NCBI GenBank assembly: GCA_011316305.1
Contig: SAUG01000102.1
Span: forward strand, 1-64,000
Direction: 5' to 3'
Length of the DNA: 64,000 bases
Source: Rusavskia elegans
Lineage: Eukaryota > Ascomycota > Lecanoromycetes > Teloschistales > Teloschistaceae
Shown: piece after piece, positions 10,071 to 21,300 of the stretch
Numbering within the stretch: position 1 is the first letter of the stretch
Layout of the letters: each line of letters opens with the position of its first letter
Notes under the pieces: model-generated
Told to the model about the DNA's origin: nothing
Databases searched by the model: none
Seen by the model: only the letters and a program-made list of their open reading frames with translations
Made by a program: the position numbers and the translations under genes

Positions 10071-12596
10071 ATGCGCTTCGGGCTGTACGCCGGGGTACGC
10101 CCTCCCATTTCCTTCTCGGAAAGCCCGAGCTTACCATCAACAGGTCTCCTCTGCCCTCGCTGCGGGAGCGATTGCACGAGCCTGCCTCGAGCGACCCAAC
10201 TTCTATTCCAGCAGTGTCTACATCGCTCAGAGCAATGCGTGCTTATTCATCTTCACCAACCTCGCCCTCCTTTCGACTTACTCGATCATGCTGGGCTTAC
10301 AGAAAGCCTTCTACGGTCCCCTTCGGCCAGTCGAGATCGAGCAGCTATGGGAAAAGGCCTGGTTTGCGTAAGCTTTCCTCATACCGCATCTACCGCAGCT
10401 CGCTTCGCCGTCGTCCTTTGGCATGCCAGTGCTGATGTCAATAGACTTACTGAAACCGCCCTCGCCATGACCATATTTAGAGATGAAGGTCGGTTCCTTC
10501 CCTCGTCGTCAAGAGCAGTCGCAGCTTTCCACAAGGGAAAGGTCCTTATACGTCGAAGACTGCGGCCTGATCCGCAAATTTTCTTGCAAACGGTTGGGGT
10601 CATAATCATGCACTGTGCTTACTCTCGAAATCGCTAGTCGGCGGCTGGTTTCTCTTCATGTTCACCTTCCTGTTGATCTCGAAAGTCTGGAACTGGCTGG
10701 CCGAGGGTCGAGTATGCAAGCATAATATTTCAATTTGTTTTAGAGCATTTCTGATGGGAGAATTAGGTTGAGATTCTCGAGCAGCAACCACCCGCAAACC
10801 CGAGACTCTTCCATACTCGACTTTCAGCAGCATTGTCTCTTTCCGTCATGTTTAATGTCTACATGCTCCGCTTCTGCGCCAGCAGTGTCCTTCAACAAGC
10901 GCGGCCGAACATGGTTTGTTGCCTCAAAACCACATGCGATATCTCAAGAGCTGTTGCTAAGCCTTCTAGATGGTTATGTTTGCCTTCGAGTTCGCCGTCC
11001 TTACAATTCTTTCACTCTCCACCACGGCTCGTTATGCGCTGTCTCTCTATGAGACAGCGGTAATCAAGCGCCAGATTGCGCATGGCCGCGAGCAACTACG
11101 ACACCGCACTGAGAGTCCGTTGTCGGAAGAAGAAGCCAACGCTACCGAGATCGATGCTGCCGGATGGGAAGAGAAAGGCCAATGGGTATTCTATTTGGAC
11201 ATTGCTACAGGTACTTCCCCAGCTATTCATGACTGGTCTGAATGTGTACTGATCCTGGAACGCATCAGACTTCTTCAAACTTGTCCTTTACCTCACCTTC
11301 TTCTGTGTTTTGTGCATGTTCTACGGCATGCCAATTCATATCATTCGAGATGTCGCCCTTACCATCCGATCATTCTATAAACGCATTCGTGATTTCGTCC
11401 AGTACAAGCAAGCTACCCGAGATATGAATGCACGATATCCAGACGCCACAGCAGAGGAGATAGTGAGAGAAGACGTATGTATCATATGTCGCGAAAACAT
11501 GACGGTTTGGCAGAATCCGACAGTTGATGGTGCGTCTGGAGAGCGTCAGCCGGTTGATGAGCGACAAAGGGCAAAGAAACTCCCCTGTGGGCATCTATTG
11601 CACTTTGCATGCCTGCGTTCCTGGCTTGAACGACAACAAATATGCCCGACGTGCCGAACCCCAGTCCTTGGCCACAACGCGGAGCCACCCAACCCGAATC
11701 AAAGGGCGCGTCCAAACGCACGAGGAGCTCCAGGAGTGAACAACCCTCCGCCTGCGGGACCCCATGTTTACACGTTCGGCCCCTTTCGATTGGTTGTTGG
11801 TGCACGACAAATCAACAACAACCAGTTGCCCCATCCCGCCGCTGCAGCTGCAGCAACTACCGCTGGGGATGCCTCACAAGTGGCACTGCAACACTGGCAT
11901 CCCGTCACGTTCAGCTCAGCGGCTATCTCCACGCAACTCAATCAAATCGAACAACAGATAACACGTGAGATGAGCCAGCTCAGTCATCTATCCGATCAAC
12001 TACACGTTCTTCGTGCTCTTCAGGCGGAGCTTGCTCGACTTCGAGGAGCTCAGGGCATCCCTGGCAACCCTGGGCCGGCAGCGCCGTATCAATCCAGACA
12101 ACCTTTGTTGCAACAAACTGTGCAGGCGTATCGTGAGGTGCCAGCAGGAAATGGTCAACGAAATTTGCCGGCCGGGATGACGATACCTGAGGGGTGGACA
12201 CTGCATGCATTGCACCGGGTTCCTGGAAGCGCCTATCGTGGGCCACAAACGGGGGCTGGTGAGGAGGCTTCACAGCGACAGCAGCCGGCCAATGATCATT
12301 CGCAAGCCCGCGCCAACCAAAACCAAGGAGTCCCAATTGAGCTTGGGAGTAGCAGCAGCAACGCAGCGCAAGCTTCGGACGCTGTGATAAAGCAGGGCAC
12401 AGCACAGGAGGTTGGACTTGGTTCTTCTGAGACAGAAGGGAATCAAGGTGACGCCAGTGTCCCGCAACCGACGCCTGGATGGGGTTCTGCAAATGGTCGA
12501 CAGTCAGCCACACAGAGCTCTGAGCACGATGCTCGGAACAAGGGAAAGGGCAAAGCAGTTACGGTAGAGGATGATGCAGACGAGGCCGATGCGTAG
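10071..12596 (+). CDS. hrd1: ERAD RING E3 ubiquitin ligase Hrd1
   Basis: Seven exons: 10071-10094, 10144-10367, 10445-10488, 10638-10711, 10767-10913, 10970-11210, 11269-12596; 693 residues. The N-terminal ~270 residues hold several membrane helices (for example ACLFIFTNLALLSTYSIMLG and GGWFLFMFTFLLISKVWNWL) that in Hrd1 form the retrotranslocation channel. A RING-H2 domain follows from Cys322 (CIICRENM ... LPCGHLLHFACLRSWLERQ ... CPTC), with a loop between the first two Cys pairs. The C-terminal half is Gln/Ala/Pro-rich with a short heptad-like stretch (QLNQIEQQITREMSQLSHL), as in family members. Role: in the ER membrane it ubiquitinates misfolded proteins for proteasomal degradation, with Hrd3 and Der1. 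The 24 nt first exon is supported by family N-termini (MRFGLYAG then VSSALAAGA). Confidence 0.93.
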
Positions 12597-13537
12597 GTAA
12601 CGATGATAGTTGATATTGATGTGCATAAGCGTGGCGCTGGCATGGGGTTTGAGCATCGAGGGGGCTTGCTTCTGTCACCCAGTCCGACCAGATGGTTATA
12701 GTTTCTAAGCAATGACCAGACTCATAGCAATAACATGCACGACAGCCCAGGAAGGGTGGATAATATGAGCGGTCGCTCTCATTTGTCGAGGCTGAATGAC
12801 AAGCTGCCAACGAAGCGCAAACACATGTGATTTCAATGAACGGGATGACGTACGATATAACCACACAACGTGCCTTCCACGGCTCCATCCCATTAACATC
12901 ACCCCCTGAACCACGCGAGTCTCCTGATTGGTGCAGCCACGGTTGAGATGCCGGACGGACGACGCCTGCAGATACGCGAACAAGGCTGGTTGGTAAGGTA
13001 TCGAGAAAGGGGTCCCGATCTGACCTGAGCCTTTCCACCGAATATCTCATGCCCACATGTCAGATGTCGAGGATTCCATTCACAGATGCCGGGAGTGCAG
13101 ACCGGTCCCTTTGACTCTTTCACCCCGCGACACCCCTGATGGAGCTTGAATGAGAGTACTGTATTGCTGGTGTCTGCTGTTTGGGGCCCGCCGATCCATA
13201 CGCTTGTCCCACCCGGACCCTCCGTTGCAATACACTCACCATGGGCCCACGCGATCATGTGGAGGACGGTTCTGCTACCTAAGGTAGGTACTGAGCATCG
13301 TTGGGTTCTGGTGGCTGAACTTTAGTGCTTCTCGGAAAACGTCTGGACTCTGAAGTGAAGGGATTGAATAATATTTGCTAAATGACAGCTCAAACTTGTC
13401 ACCCGGATACTCGCAGGGATCAATGAAGTATATCAATAATAATAATATAATAAGTTGATGGTGAGTCCTGACTACCTTTGCACCTTCTCCGTGCGCGCTT
13501 CCATCTTCGCTCTGTCCTACACCTTCAACCTCCTCTG
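12597..13537. other. Intergenic region hrd1 / RGS-LOV gene
   Basis: It should hold the hrd1 3' region and the RGS-LOV promoter. Only spurious short frames. A candidate light-responsive element could not be assigned. Confidence 0.5.
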
Positions 13538-15975
13538 ATGCCTTCCGCCCCTCTTCCTCTTCGCCCACGACCGTCCCTACAGAATCTCAGTAATGGTAAT
13601 GAATCTCAACCAGGGAAGCACCATGCTCCTACCGTCAGCAAACATTATGCCCAGGCGTATGTTCACCGCAGGGACGCCCCACTGAATCCTCTTCCCAATT
13701 TCCCCCTCCGTGATCCTCGACTCCCTTCAGGCATTATTCAATTCTCCTCGCCTGCCTTTAGAACCGACGACGCCGCCCCTCCAGTGCCAGACCTCGAGTT
13801 GCTGCCGAAAACCATGGCTGGAGTACAAAGGTGCACATCCTACGGCCTCCTGCCAGTTGATTGTCTGACATGTCCAGTGTCAACGGTACCCACAAGCCGC
13901 CAGAAGTGGATGACATTTCAGACTCCTCGTCCAGCAAGTCTTACGAGACTCGAGAGCCTGCCGCTCGTGAGCTGCCGCCGTTGCAGGCCCAATCGGCGCT
14001 GGATGAATTCGATCAGATGCGGCCGCTGTCGGGAGACCTTCTCGGCTCATTCGACCTTGTTGCTCCTCCAGAACAGTCGCATCAGCCGTTCTCCTTGGAA
14101 ATTCGCACCGAGCAACTCTTTGCCCGAGAGCATCTGCAGGTCGTCTTCTCCAATCCTACCCTTCTTCTCAGATTCACCGCCTTCCTGAGCACGCACCGCC
14201 CTAGATCAGTCCCAGTCTTGATCTATTATCTGGATGCCCTCAAGGCCTTGAGAGCGATCAAATACTCCAATGCCGTCGCGGAAGCCCTGAGTCCGATCCC
14301 AGGCCACGACTTTACCACCCCGTCGGTTCAGCTGACTACCAATCCTGTTCTGGAAGAAAAAGCTGCTCAGGCATTTGACGCTCTGGTTGAAGATGACCTC
14401 CCGGCTTACATTACCCACATGTACATTCAAATCGTCAGCCTCAGTATTTCCCAGAGAATTACTGGGACACTTGCTCCCCACCTCCGGGAAGCTTCCGAGG
14501 GTTTGGCAGAGTGCTTCGTTGTGACGGACATGACTCGGCCTGACAATCCAATTGTATTCGCTTCGGAGGGTATGCAGTGGCGTGTACATGCCTGTCACCA
14601 TCGCTGACACCGGCCGCAGAGTTCAATCGCACGACACAATACGGAATGAGCTATGTGATCGGGCGGAATTGTCGATTCCTCCAAGGCCCGAGAACGAATC
14701 GGTCCAGCGTGCGTAGGATACGCGATGCCACCATGGCTGGAAGGGAGCATTGCGAAGTGTTCCTCAATTAGTAGGGCTCGACTGCTCGAGGGTACCTTTT
14801 CACACTGACGCGGAACAGTCGTCGCGACGGATCACCTTTCGTTAACCTGCTCATGATCGCTCCTCTGTGTGATAGCCGCGGTCAGATACGCTATCATATC
14901 GGAGCCCAGGTCGATGTTTCGGGCCTGGTCAAGGATTGCACAGATCTTGAATCATTTCAACAGCTGGTCATGGATCAGAATAATCGACAAAGCCCCCATG
15001 ACAATGGGCTCGATGATGCGCAAAAGAAGGACGAATTTCAAGAGGTGAGTTTCTCTCTCTAATTTTAAGCATTCCACAACAGTCTCAATTTGTGCCCCGG
15101 CGCATTGACCCTGCATTGACCTTGCTCCGAAATCCAATGATCTTGTCCAAATCCATAAACACTAACACTTCCCACAGCTAAGCGAAATGCTTAACATGGG
15201 TGAACTCGAAACCGTCCGAAGATTTGGAGGAAAGATGCACCGGGAAAGTTACGAAGAGGAAGACGATGTCTCCCGCAACGGCGCCCCTCACCGACCGCGT
15301 TTATTACTGAAAGAGCCAACCGCCGATCCTGGCCTCTCGTCCACCTTAGGGGCTCGCACGAGTGGCAAATTGAGTGGCATCTTCCAGCACGTATGTGGCC
15401 CCTGATGTGTTGGGGACGTTTCCCAACTGCTGACCAGTGATGTTGTGAAGTATCTCCTGATCCGGCCCTATCCGTCCTTACGTATCTTATTCGCGTCGCC
15501 AACTCTTCGGGTGCCTGGAATTCTCCAGTCTCCGTTCATGAACAAGATTGGAGGGTCGGTTCGGGTGCGGGATGAGCTCACGTCGGCGTTCGCTGAAGGC
15601 CGTGGTGTAACGGCAAAGGTTCGGTGGGTCTCGAGGGCTGACGAGGAGGGGCGTAACCGATGGATCCACTGCACACCTCTGGTAGGTAGCAACGGGCAGA
15701 TTGGTGTCTGGATGATTGTCCTAGTCGACGACGACCAGGGTCTGAGCAGGAGATGGAAACAAGCTCCGCCCGTCGGCCCACATCGTGGCAAGGTGTACGG
15801 GGGCTCCCGAGACGGCCAAGAACGCTCCGGCATAATGGATGAGTATACCCTGGGAGGGGCAAGCAGGTCGGGTTCGATCCGAGGTGATTATATGGCGAAC
15901 CACCAGCACGCCCACCGACACAGTGGACATAGCGCATCATTAAGATCGTCGTCCCCGAATTCCGTACGTATCTAG
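13538..15975 (+). CDS. RGS-LOV blue-light photoreceptor
   Basis: Six exons: 13538-13830, 13878-14569, 14620-14770, 14819-15044, 15178-15390, 15451-15975; 699 residues. After a low-complexity leader, residues ~140-310 look like an RGS-type domain (FAREHLQVVFSNPTLLLRF, later RITGTLAPHLREASEGLAEC). Then comes a LOV domain with the flavin motif GRNCRFLQG; Cys346 (codon 14670-14672) is the expected photo-adduct cysteine. NYRRDGSPFVNLL and GAQVDVS complete the domain. A further PAS-like segment (PYPSLRILFASP ... IHCTPLVGSNGQIGVWMI) and a Ser/His/Gly-rich tail follow. The known family member is Botrytis BcLOV4, which binds membranes on blue-light excitation. All chromophore-pocket residues I can recognise are present, so it is probably functional. 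The tail may be longer if GTACGT at 15963 acts as a donor. Confidence 0.88.
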
Positions 15976-16635
15976 AGGTGAATGACTGTTTCATTAGATT
16001 TTGGAACTCGACATTTGGGTGGCAGTACGGAGTATCCCATGGACCCCGGAAAATCCCCTTCACGGCTCACTCGGTATATGCTCCTGGTTCCTGTAGTTCT
16101 CTGGGTGGTTCAGGGTGGGAACCAAGCGTTTTATATCCAGGCGTTGTATTCATTGGGGGTCGTAGACTTACAAAAAGCGCAAGGGTAGGTGTACTAATAG
16201 TGTTGAAAGTAAGCATCTATCACTGGACGGGAAAAGGGGTTCCTGAGCCTTGGTTCTTTCTGTCGCATCTCCGAGCTCACATTCCATCACTCGCATTCAT
16301 CACAGGACCATGTCGTGGCATCGAACTTGAACATTCACATCGATGTATTACTTTTACTCCGGGTCATTTCCTTGATCTGATCAACAAATGCTCTGTGTGG
16401 GAAGGCGCCTTCGAAAGATTTCTGTTGCAACCTAACCGTCTCTCTTTCCGTCAGTCAATCTATTTACCCCGATGTCGACACGGGCTGAGCCATTGCGATC
16501 GAATGCACTTCAGGTCGCCTTGTCTGCTTGAAAACGGGCCAACCATTGGAAACACGCTGCCTCCATATTTTCACACCGGATTGCAGCCTGGCGCCATCTA
16601 CCTTCGAGTTACAGCTTCTATGGTCTGGTCTCACT
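15976..16635. other. Intergenic region RGS-LOV / DUF3431 gene
   Basis: A plus-strand frame covers it but shows no domain and starts without convincing signals. A TACGGAGTA motif occurs at 16025. Seen as leader and promoter of the next gene. Confidence 0.5.
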
Positions 16636-17862
16636 ATGTACGCAAGGAAGCCCATGCAATTCCTTTTCATGGTCATCATCATCATACTCGTGGCTTTCTT
16701 CTACAACCTTGCCGTTCCGGCCGAGTCGTCCACGGGTCCTCAGACTGGTGGCTTCGAGGACACCATGATCAATTTTCCCTCACCAAACGCGCCTGTGGCT
16801 TCTCGTCACGGACATACCGAACACGACCAACAGCCGATTCCTCAAAAAGTAAGGGTGGCAACGTTCGTTCCCGGATCCCCCAACCCTCGGGGCAATTATT
16901 CGCGGATCATGGTCATACCTCGAATGCAAGAAGATGACATTGCATGGATATCGAAAGAGTTGCCAGGGCTAGATGTGTCGATCTACGTCGCCGACGATCC
17001 TAAAGCATCCCCACACCCTCCAAAGAACAAGGGACACGAGGTCATGATCTATCTTACCTACTTGATTGATAATTACGACCGTTTACCAGACGTTGTCCTT
17101 TTCATGCACGCACATCGCTGGACACACCACAACAACGGATTCCTTGGGTTTGATGCCTCTCAGATGATCAGGGCGCTCAGCGGTCCTCATGTGATGCGGG
17201 CGGGTTACGTGAATATGCGATGCCATTGGAACCCTGGCTGTCCCGAATGGTTGCGTCCATCCGGAATGGAAGACTCCCTGGGCAAACAGGAGGAGAGGGT
17301 GCTGGCACAGTGCTGGGGAGAGCTATTCCCCTTTGATCCGCTGCCTTCGTTCCTAGCCCAGCCTTGCTGCGCGCAATTTGCGCTATCGAAAGATCGGATC
17401 CTCTCCATCCCCCGCAGTCAATACATCTTCTACCGAGACTGGATCATGAGGACGCCGCTGAGCGATTATATCTCCGGGAGGATTTGGGAATACTCTTGGC
17501 AGTACCTTTTCACCCACAACGCCACTCACTGCCCAGCGGAGCATGTCTGCTACTGCGACGCATTTGGGTTATGCTTCGGCGGTAAAGTGCCTCACAGCCA
17601 GTACGTGGAACTTCTCGATAGCAAAACCAAGATCGGCGAGGAGCTCCACTTACTCGATCGCAATCGTCGTGCCGACCAAGCGCCAAATAACTCTACCTCG
17701 GATCTCACTCAGAGTGAGACCGAGACAAGACTCCGAGTACAACTCACACAAGTGGAGGCCGAACTGAAGGCCCGAAAGCAGGAAGCGCTACAACGGGGTG
17801 CTGATCCCCAGCGCCGAGCGGAAGAGTGTGGCAGACCTTGGAGAGAAGGAGACGGCTTTTGA
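16636..17862 (+). CDS. DUF3431 family membrane-anchored protein
   Basis: Single exon, 408 residues from the ATG at 16636 (the open frame extends further 5' but without an ATG). Residues ~7-26 (MQFLFMVIIIILVAFFYNLA) form a signal anchor, so a type II membrane protein with a lumenal or extracellular domain is expected. The fungal DUF3431 domain covers roughly residues 80-350: VVLFMHAHRWTHHNN, GYVNMRCHWNPGCPEW and QFALSKDRILSIPRSQY are its recognisable blocks. The many paired Cys and His suggest disulfides and possibly metal binding. A short charged coiled coil ends the protein. Biochemical function is unknown; some family members are annotated near glycosyltransferases, but nothing here proves catalysis. 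Confidence 0.85.
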   Translation: MYARKPMQFLFMVIIIILVAFFYNLAVPAESSTGPQTGGFEDTMINFPSPNAPVASRHGHTEHDQQPIPQKVRVATFVPGSPNPRGNYSRIMVIPRMQEDDIAWISKELPGLDVSIYVADDPKASPHPPKNKGHEVMIYLTYLIDNYDRLPDVVLFMHAHRWTHHNNGFLGFDASQMIRALSGPHVMRAGYVNMRCHWNPGCPEWLRPSGMEDSLGKQEERVLAQCWGELFPFDPLPSFLAQPCCAQFALSKDRILSIPRSQYIFYRDWIMRTPLSDYISGRIWEYSWQYLFTHNATHCPAEHVCYCDAFGLCFGGKVPHSQYVELLDSKTKIGEELHLLDRNRRADQAPNNSTSDLTQSETETRLRVQLTQVEAELKARKQEALQRGADPQRRAEECGRPWREGDGF

Positions 17863-18347
17863 CGTCGCCACAGCGAGGGAGGACATTTTATGCATCCATC
17901 ATCTCGAGCAACATTGTACGAGTAGTGCACCAAATGAGTCCAGAATTATCTTAGTCAGGTATTGAATAGCCCAAGGCTCCAACAGTGCATCTTAGCAAGG
18001 TCAAGCAAATAGAAAAGGAAGGTAGAAGGATATATAGACAGCTTACAGAGCACCGGAATTGAACGATTTCCGGTTACTCTTTAAGCGCGTTTGCCGCACT
18101 TCCGCCTAGGAACTGATTTCAGTAAAGGTAGGTCGTCCAGGAGATTCAAGAAGTCCCGACCTCGTCGCCATAACGTTGACTTGACCCATTGATTTGGAGA
18201 GTCTGAGCACTGAGACACGCGCCAGCCTATTTGTTCCTGGCCCTAAACTGGACGGGCTTCCCCAGTAGCTAAAAGCTACACTGATTCTCCCCTAGACCTT
18301 GACATACTTGCGCAGTAGTCGCACTTGACCTTGGCTCTACAGTCAGG
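17863..18347. other. Intergenic region before brr2
   Basis: Contains the brr2 promoter. A small hairpin (CCGGAA...TTCCGG, around 18052-18072) resembles a tRNA T-arm, but no matching tRNA was found. Confidence 0.5.
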
Positions 18348-21300
18348 ATGGCGGAAAACAATTTGGCGCAGTACAAGTATGGGGCCATGTCCAACTTGGT
18401 CCTGCAGCATGATCGTCGCTTCACTACCCGTCGCAACGATGAGATGACCGGTGACCCTGAGTCGCTGGCAGGCCGAATCAATATTCGGGATATGGGTGGA
18501 AGGAGTGGCCGAGAGAATGCGCCGCAACAGAAGAAAAAACCAACGGGGCCGAAAGATATCGCTCGAGGGAGTATAAGGGAAGGTGAAGACGTGCTGGAGA
18601 GAGAACAGCGAAAGAGGAAACGGGGCGAACCACAGCAACTACGTGGAGCTGGCGTCCTTTCCGCCGCAGATGCGCTGGTAGAAGGCCTGAAATATCGACC
18701 AAGAACGCCAGCCACCCGACAGACGTACGACCTCATCCTGACGACTACGGCCAACAACCTTGGTGATGTCCCACACGAAGTGGTGAGAAGCGCAGCGGAT
18801 GCAGTGCTCGAGTTCCTCAAGGACGAGAACATGAAGGATCTTGACAAGAAGAAGGAAATCGATGACTTGCTAGGGACTTCGATGGATCCCAAGCACTTCA
18901 ATGAATTAGTCAACCTGGGCAAAAAAATCACGGATTACGATGGCCAAGACGAAGATGTCAACATGGATCAGGACGGCAATATCGCTGCTGAGGGTGGTGC
19001 TGAACTGGACGAGAGGCAAGGTGTTGCGGTTGTCTTTGATGAGTCGGATGAAGACGAGGACGGCGTCGCAAGGACCAATGAAGTACGAGATGAGGATGAC
19101 ACTTCAGAAGATGAAGCAGGTATAGACGACACTGGAGAGACCGAAGCGACTGCTGGAGCAAGCCGAGCAGAGGCTTTGGAAGAAGCCCAAGAACAGGGCG
19201 AGGAAATGATCATTGATGGAAACCTCAACGCACCAAGCTCGAAGAAAACCCAGCGGTCCGAAAACATGGTGGTTTCAATCCGCGAGATAGATGCATACTG
19301 GCTACAGAGGCAGATCGGCCATATATACACGGATGCTCATACCCAGCAGTCAAAGACGAAAGAAAGTTTGGATATCCTAGGCGGCGTTGGTGACGATGGT
19401 GAAGAGAAACCTCTTCGAGAGATTGAGAATGACCTCATGGAACTGTTTGACTACGAGCACCACGAACTTGTTGAAAAGCTCGTAAAAAATCGACCTCGGG
19501 TGGTATGGGTAACTCGATGGCGGAGGGCTGCCGAAGATGACGATGTACGAACCGCTGTCGAAAAGGAAATGGTGGCCGAAGGACATCAAGACATACTTTC
19601 GGAGTTGCAAGGTCACACAGAAGCTCATTCCGGAAAGAAAATCAAGCTCGACCTCATGGACGTCGATATCCCGAACTCTCAGATCAACGGCGCAGACCAA
19701 GCAATGAAAGACGGAGCGCTAGTTGGTGGTCTCCAGCCGAAACGGCTCATTAACCTGGAGAACCTTGTCTTCGATCAAGGCAACCATTTGATGACGAACC
19801 CCAATGTCAAATTACCTCAAGGATCAACCAAACGGACGTTCAAAGGATATGAAGAGATCCATGTACCCGCCCCCAAGTCACGCCGCGATGCAGACGAGCG
19901 CAAGAACATGCCGACATCAGAACTTCCGGCTTGGGCAAGACAAGGTTTTGGCAATTCAAGGGAGTTGAACCGGATTCAGACCAAATGCTTCCCAACGGCC
20001 TTCGAGAATGACGGCAACATGCTTGTGTGTGCTCCAACAGGGTCTGGCAAGACCAACGTCGCGATGCTGGCCATGTTGCGAGAAATTGGCAAGCATCGCA
20101 ATGAAGCAACGGGGGAGATCATGCTCGATGACTTCAAGATAGTATACATTGCTCCATTGAAAGCGCTCGTTCAAGAACAAGTCGGTAACTTCGGCAAACG
20201 CCTGGAACCGTATGGGGTCAAGGTATCTGAGCTTACGGGTGATCGTCAACTCACGAAGCAGCAAATCGCCGACACGCAGATCATCGTCACCACTCCGGAG
20301 AAATGGGATGTAATAACTCGCAAGGCCACGGATACGAGCTATACCAACCTGGTCCGCTTGATCGTCATCGATGAAATCCATTTGCTCCACGACGACAGAG
20401 GACCGGTGTTGGAAAGCATCGTGAGCCGCACCATCAGAAAGATTGAACAAACCGGCGACCCTGTACGGCTTGTCGGTCTCAGTGCCACGTTGCCGAACTA
20501 TAGGGATGTAGCAAGCTTCCTGCGAGTCGACCCTATTCATGGGCTTTTCCACTTTGACGGCTCTTATCGACCCTGTCCTCTTCGTCAAGAGTTCATCGGG
20601 GTCACTGACAAGAAAGCCATCAAGCAGCTGAAGACCATGAACGATGTCTGCTATACCAAAGTGATGGAGCAAGTCGGTACCAACAAGCAGCAGATGTTGA
20701 TCTTCGTGCACTCTCGAAAGGAAACCGCTAAGACGGCCAAGTACATCCGTGACAAGGCCCTCGAATTGGAAACGATCGGGCAAATCCTCCGCAGCGATGC
20801 CGCCAGTCGCGAAGTCCTTACCCAGGAAGCCGAAGCGGTCGGTGACCGGGATCTGAAGGATCTAATGCCATATGGTTTTGGCATACATCACGCAGGCATG
20901 ACGCGTGCTGACCGTAGCTCGGTCGAGGATCTCTTCGCCGATGGAATGCTTCAAGTCTTAGTCTGTACCGCGACGTTGGCCTGGGGGGTGAACCTTCCAG
21001 CCCACACAGTCATCATCAAAGGGACCCAGATCTACTCCCCTGAAAAGGGCAGTTGGGTGGAGCTCAGCCCCCAGGATGTTTTGCAGATGCTCGGGCGCGC
21101 CGGAAGACCGCAGTATGATACGTTTGGAGAAGGCATCATCATAACGACCCAAACGGAGATGCAGTACTATCTATCGCTCATGAACCAGCAACTGCCGATT
21201 GAGAGTCAATTCATCAGCAAGCTTGCCGACAACCTCAACGCAGAAATTGTGCTGGGCAACGTGAGGAATCGGGACGAGGCGGTGGAGTGGTTGGGCTACA

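Noticed and set aside
18041..18110. tRNA-like T-arm (GTTCAATTCC with a CCGGAA/TTCCGG stem) on the minus strand
   Set aside because: No pairing acceptor stem, no D-arm or A-box and no anticodon arm could be fitted upstream; treated as a chance hairpin.
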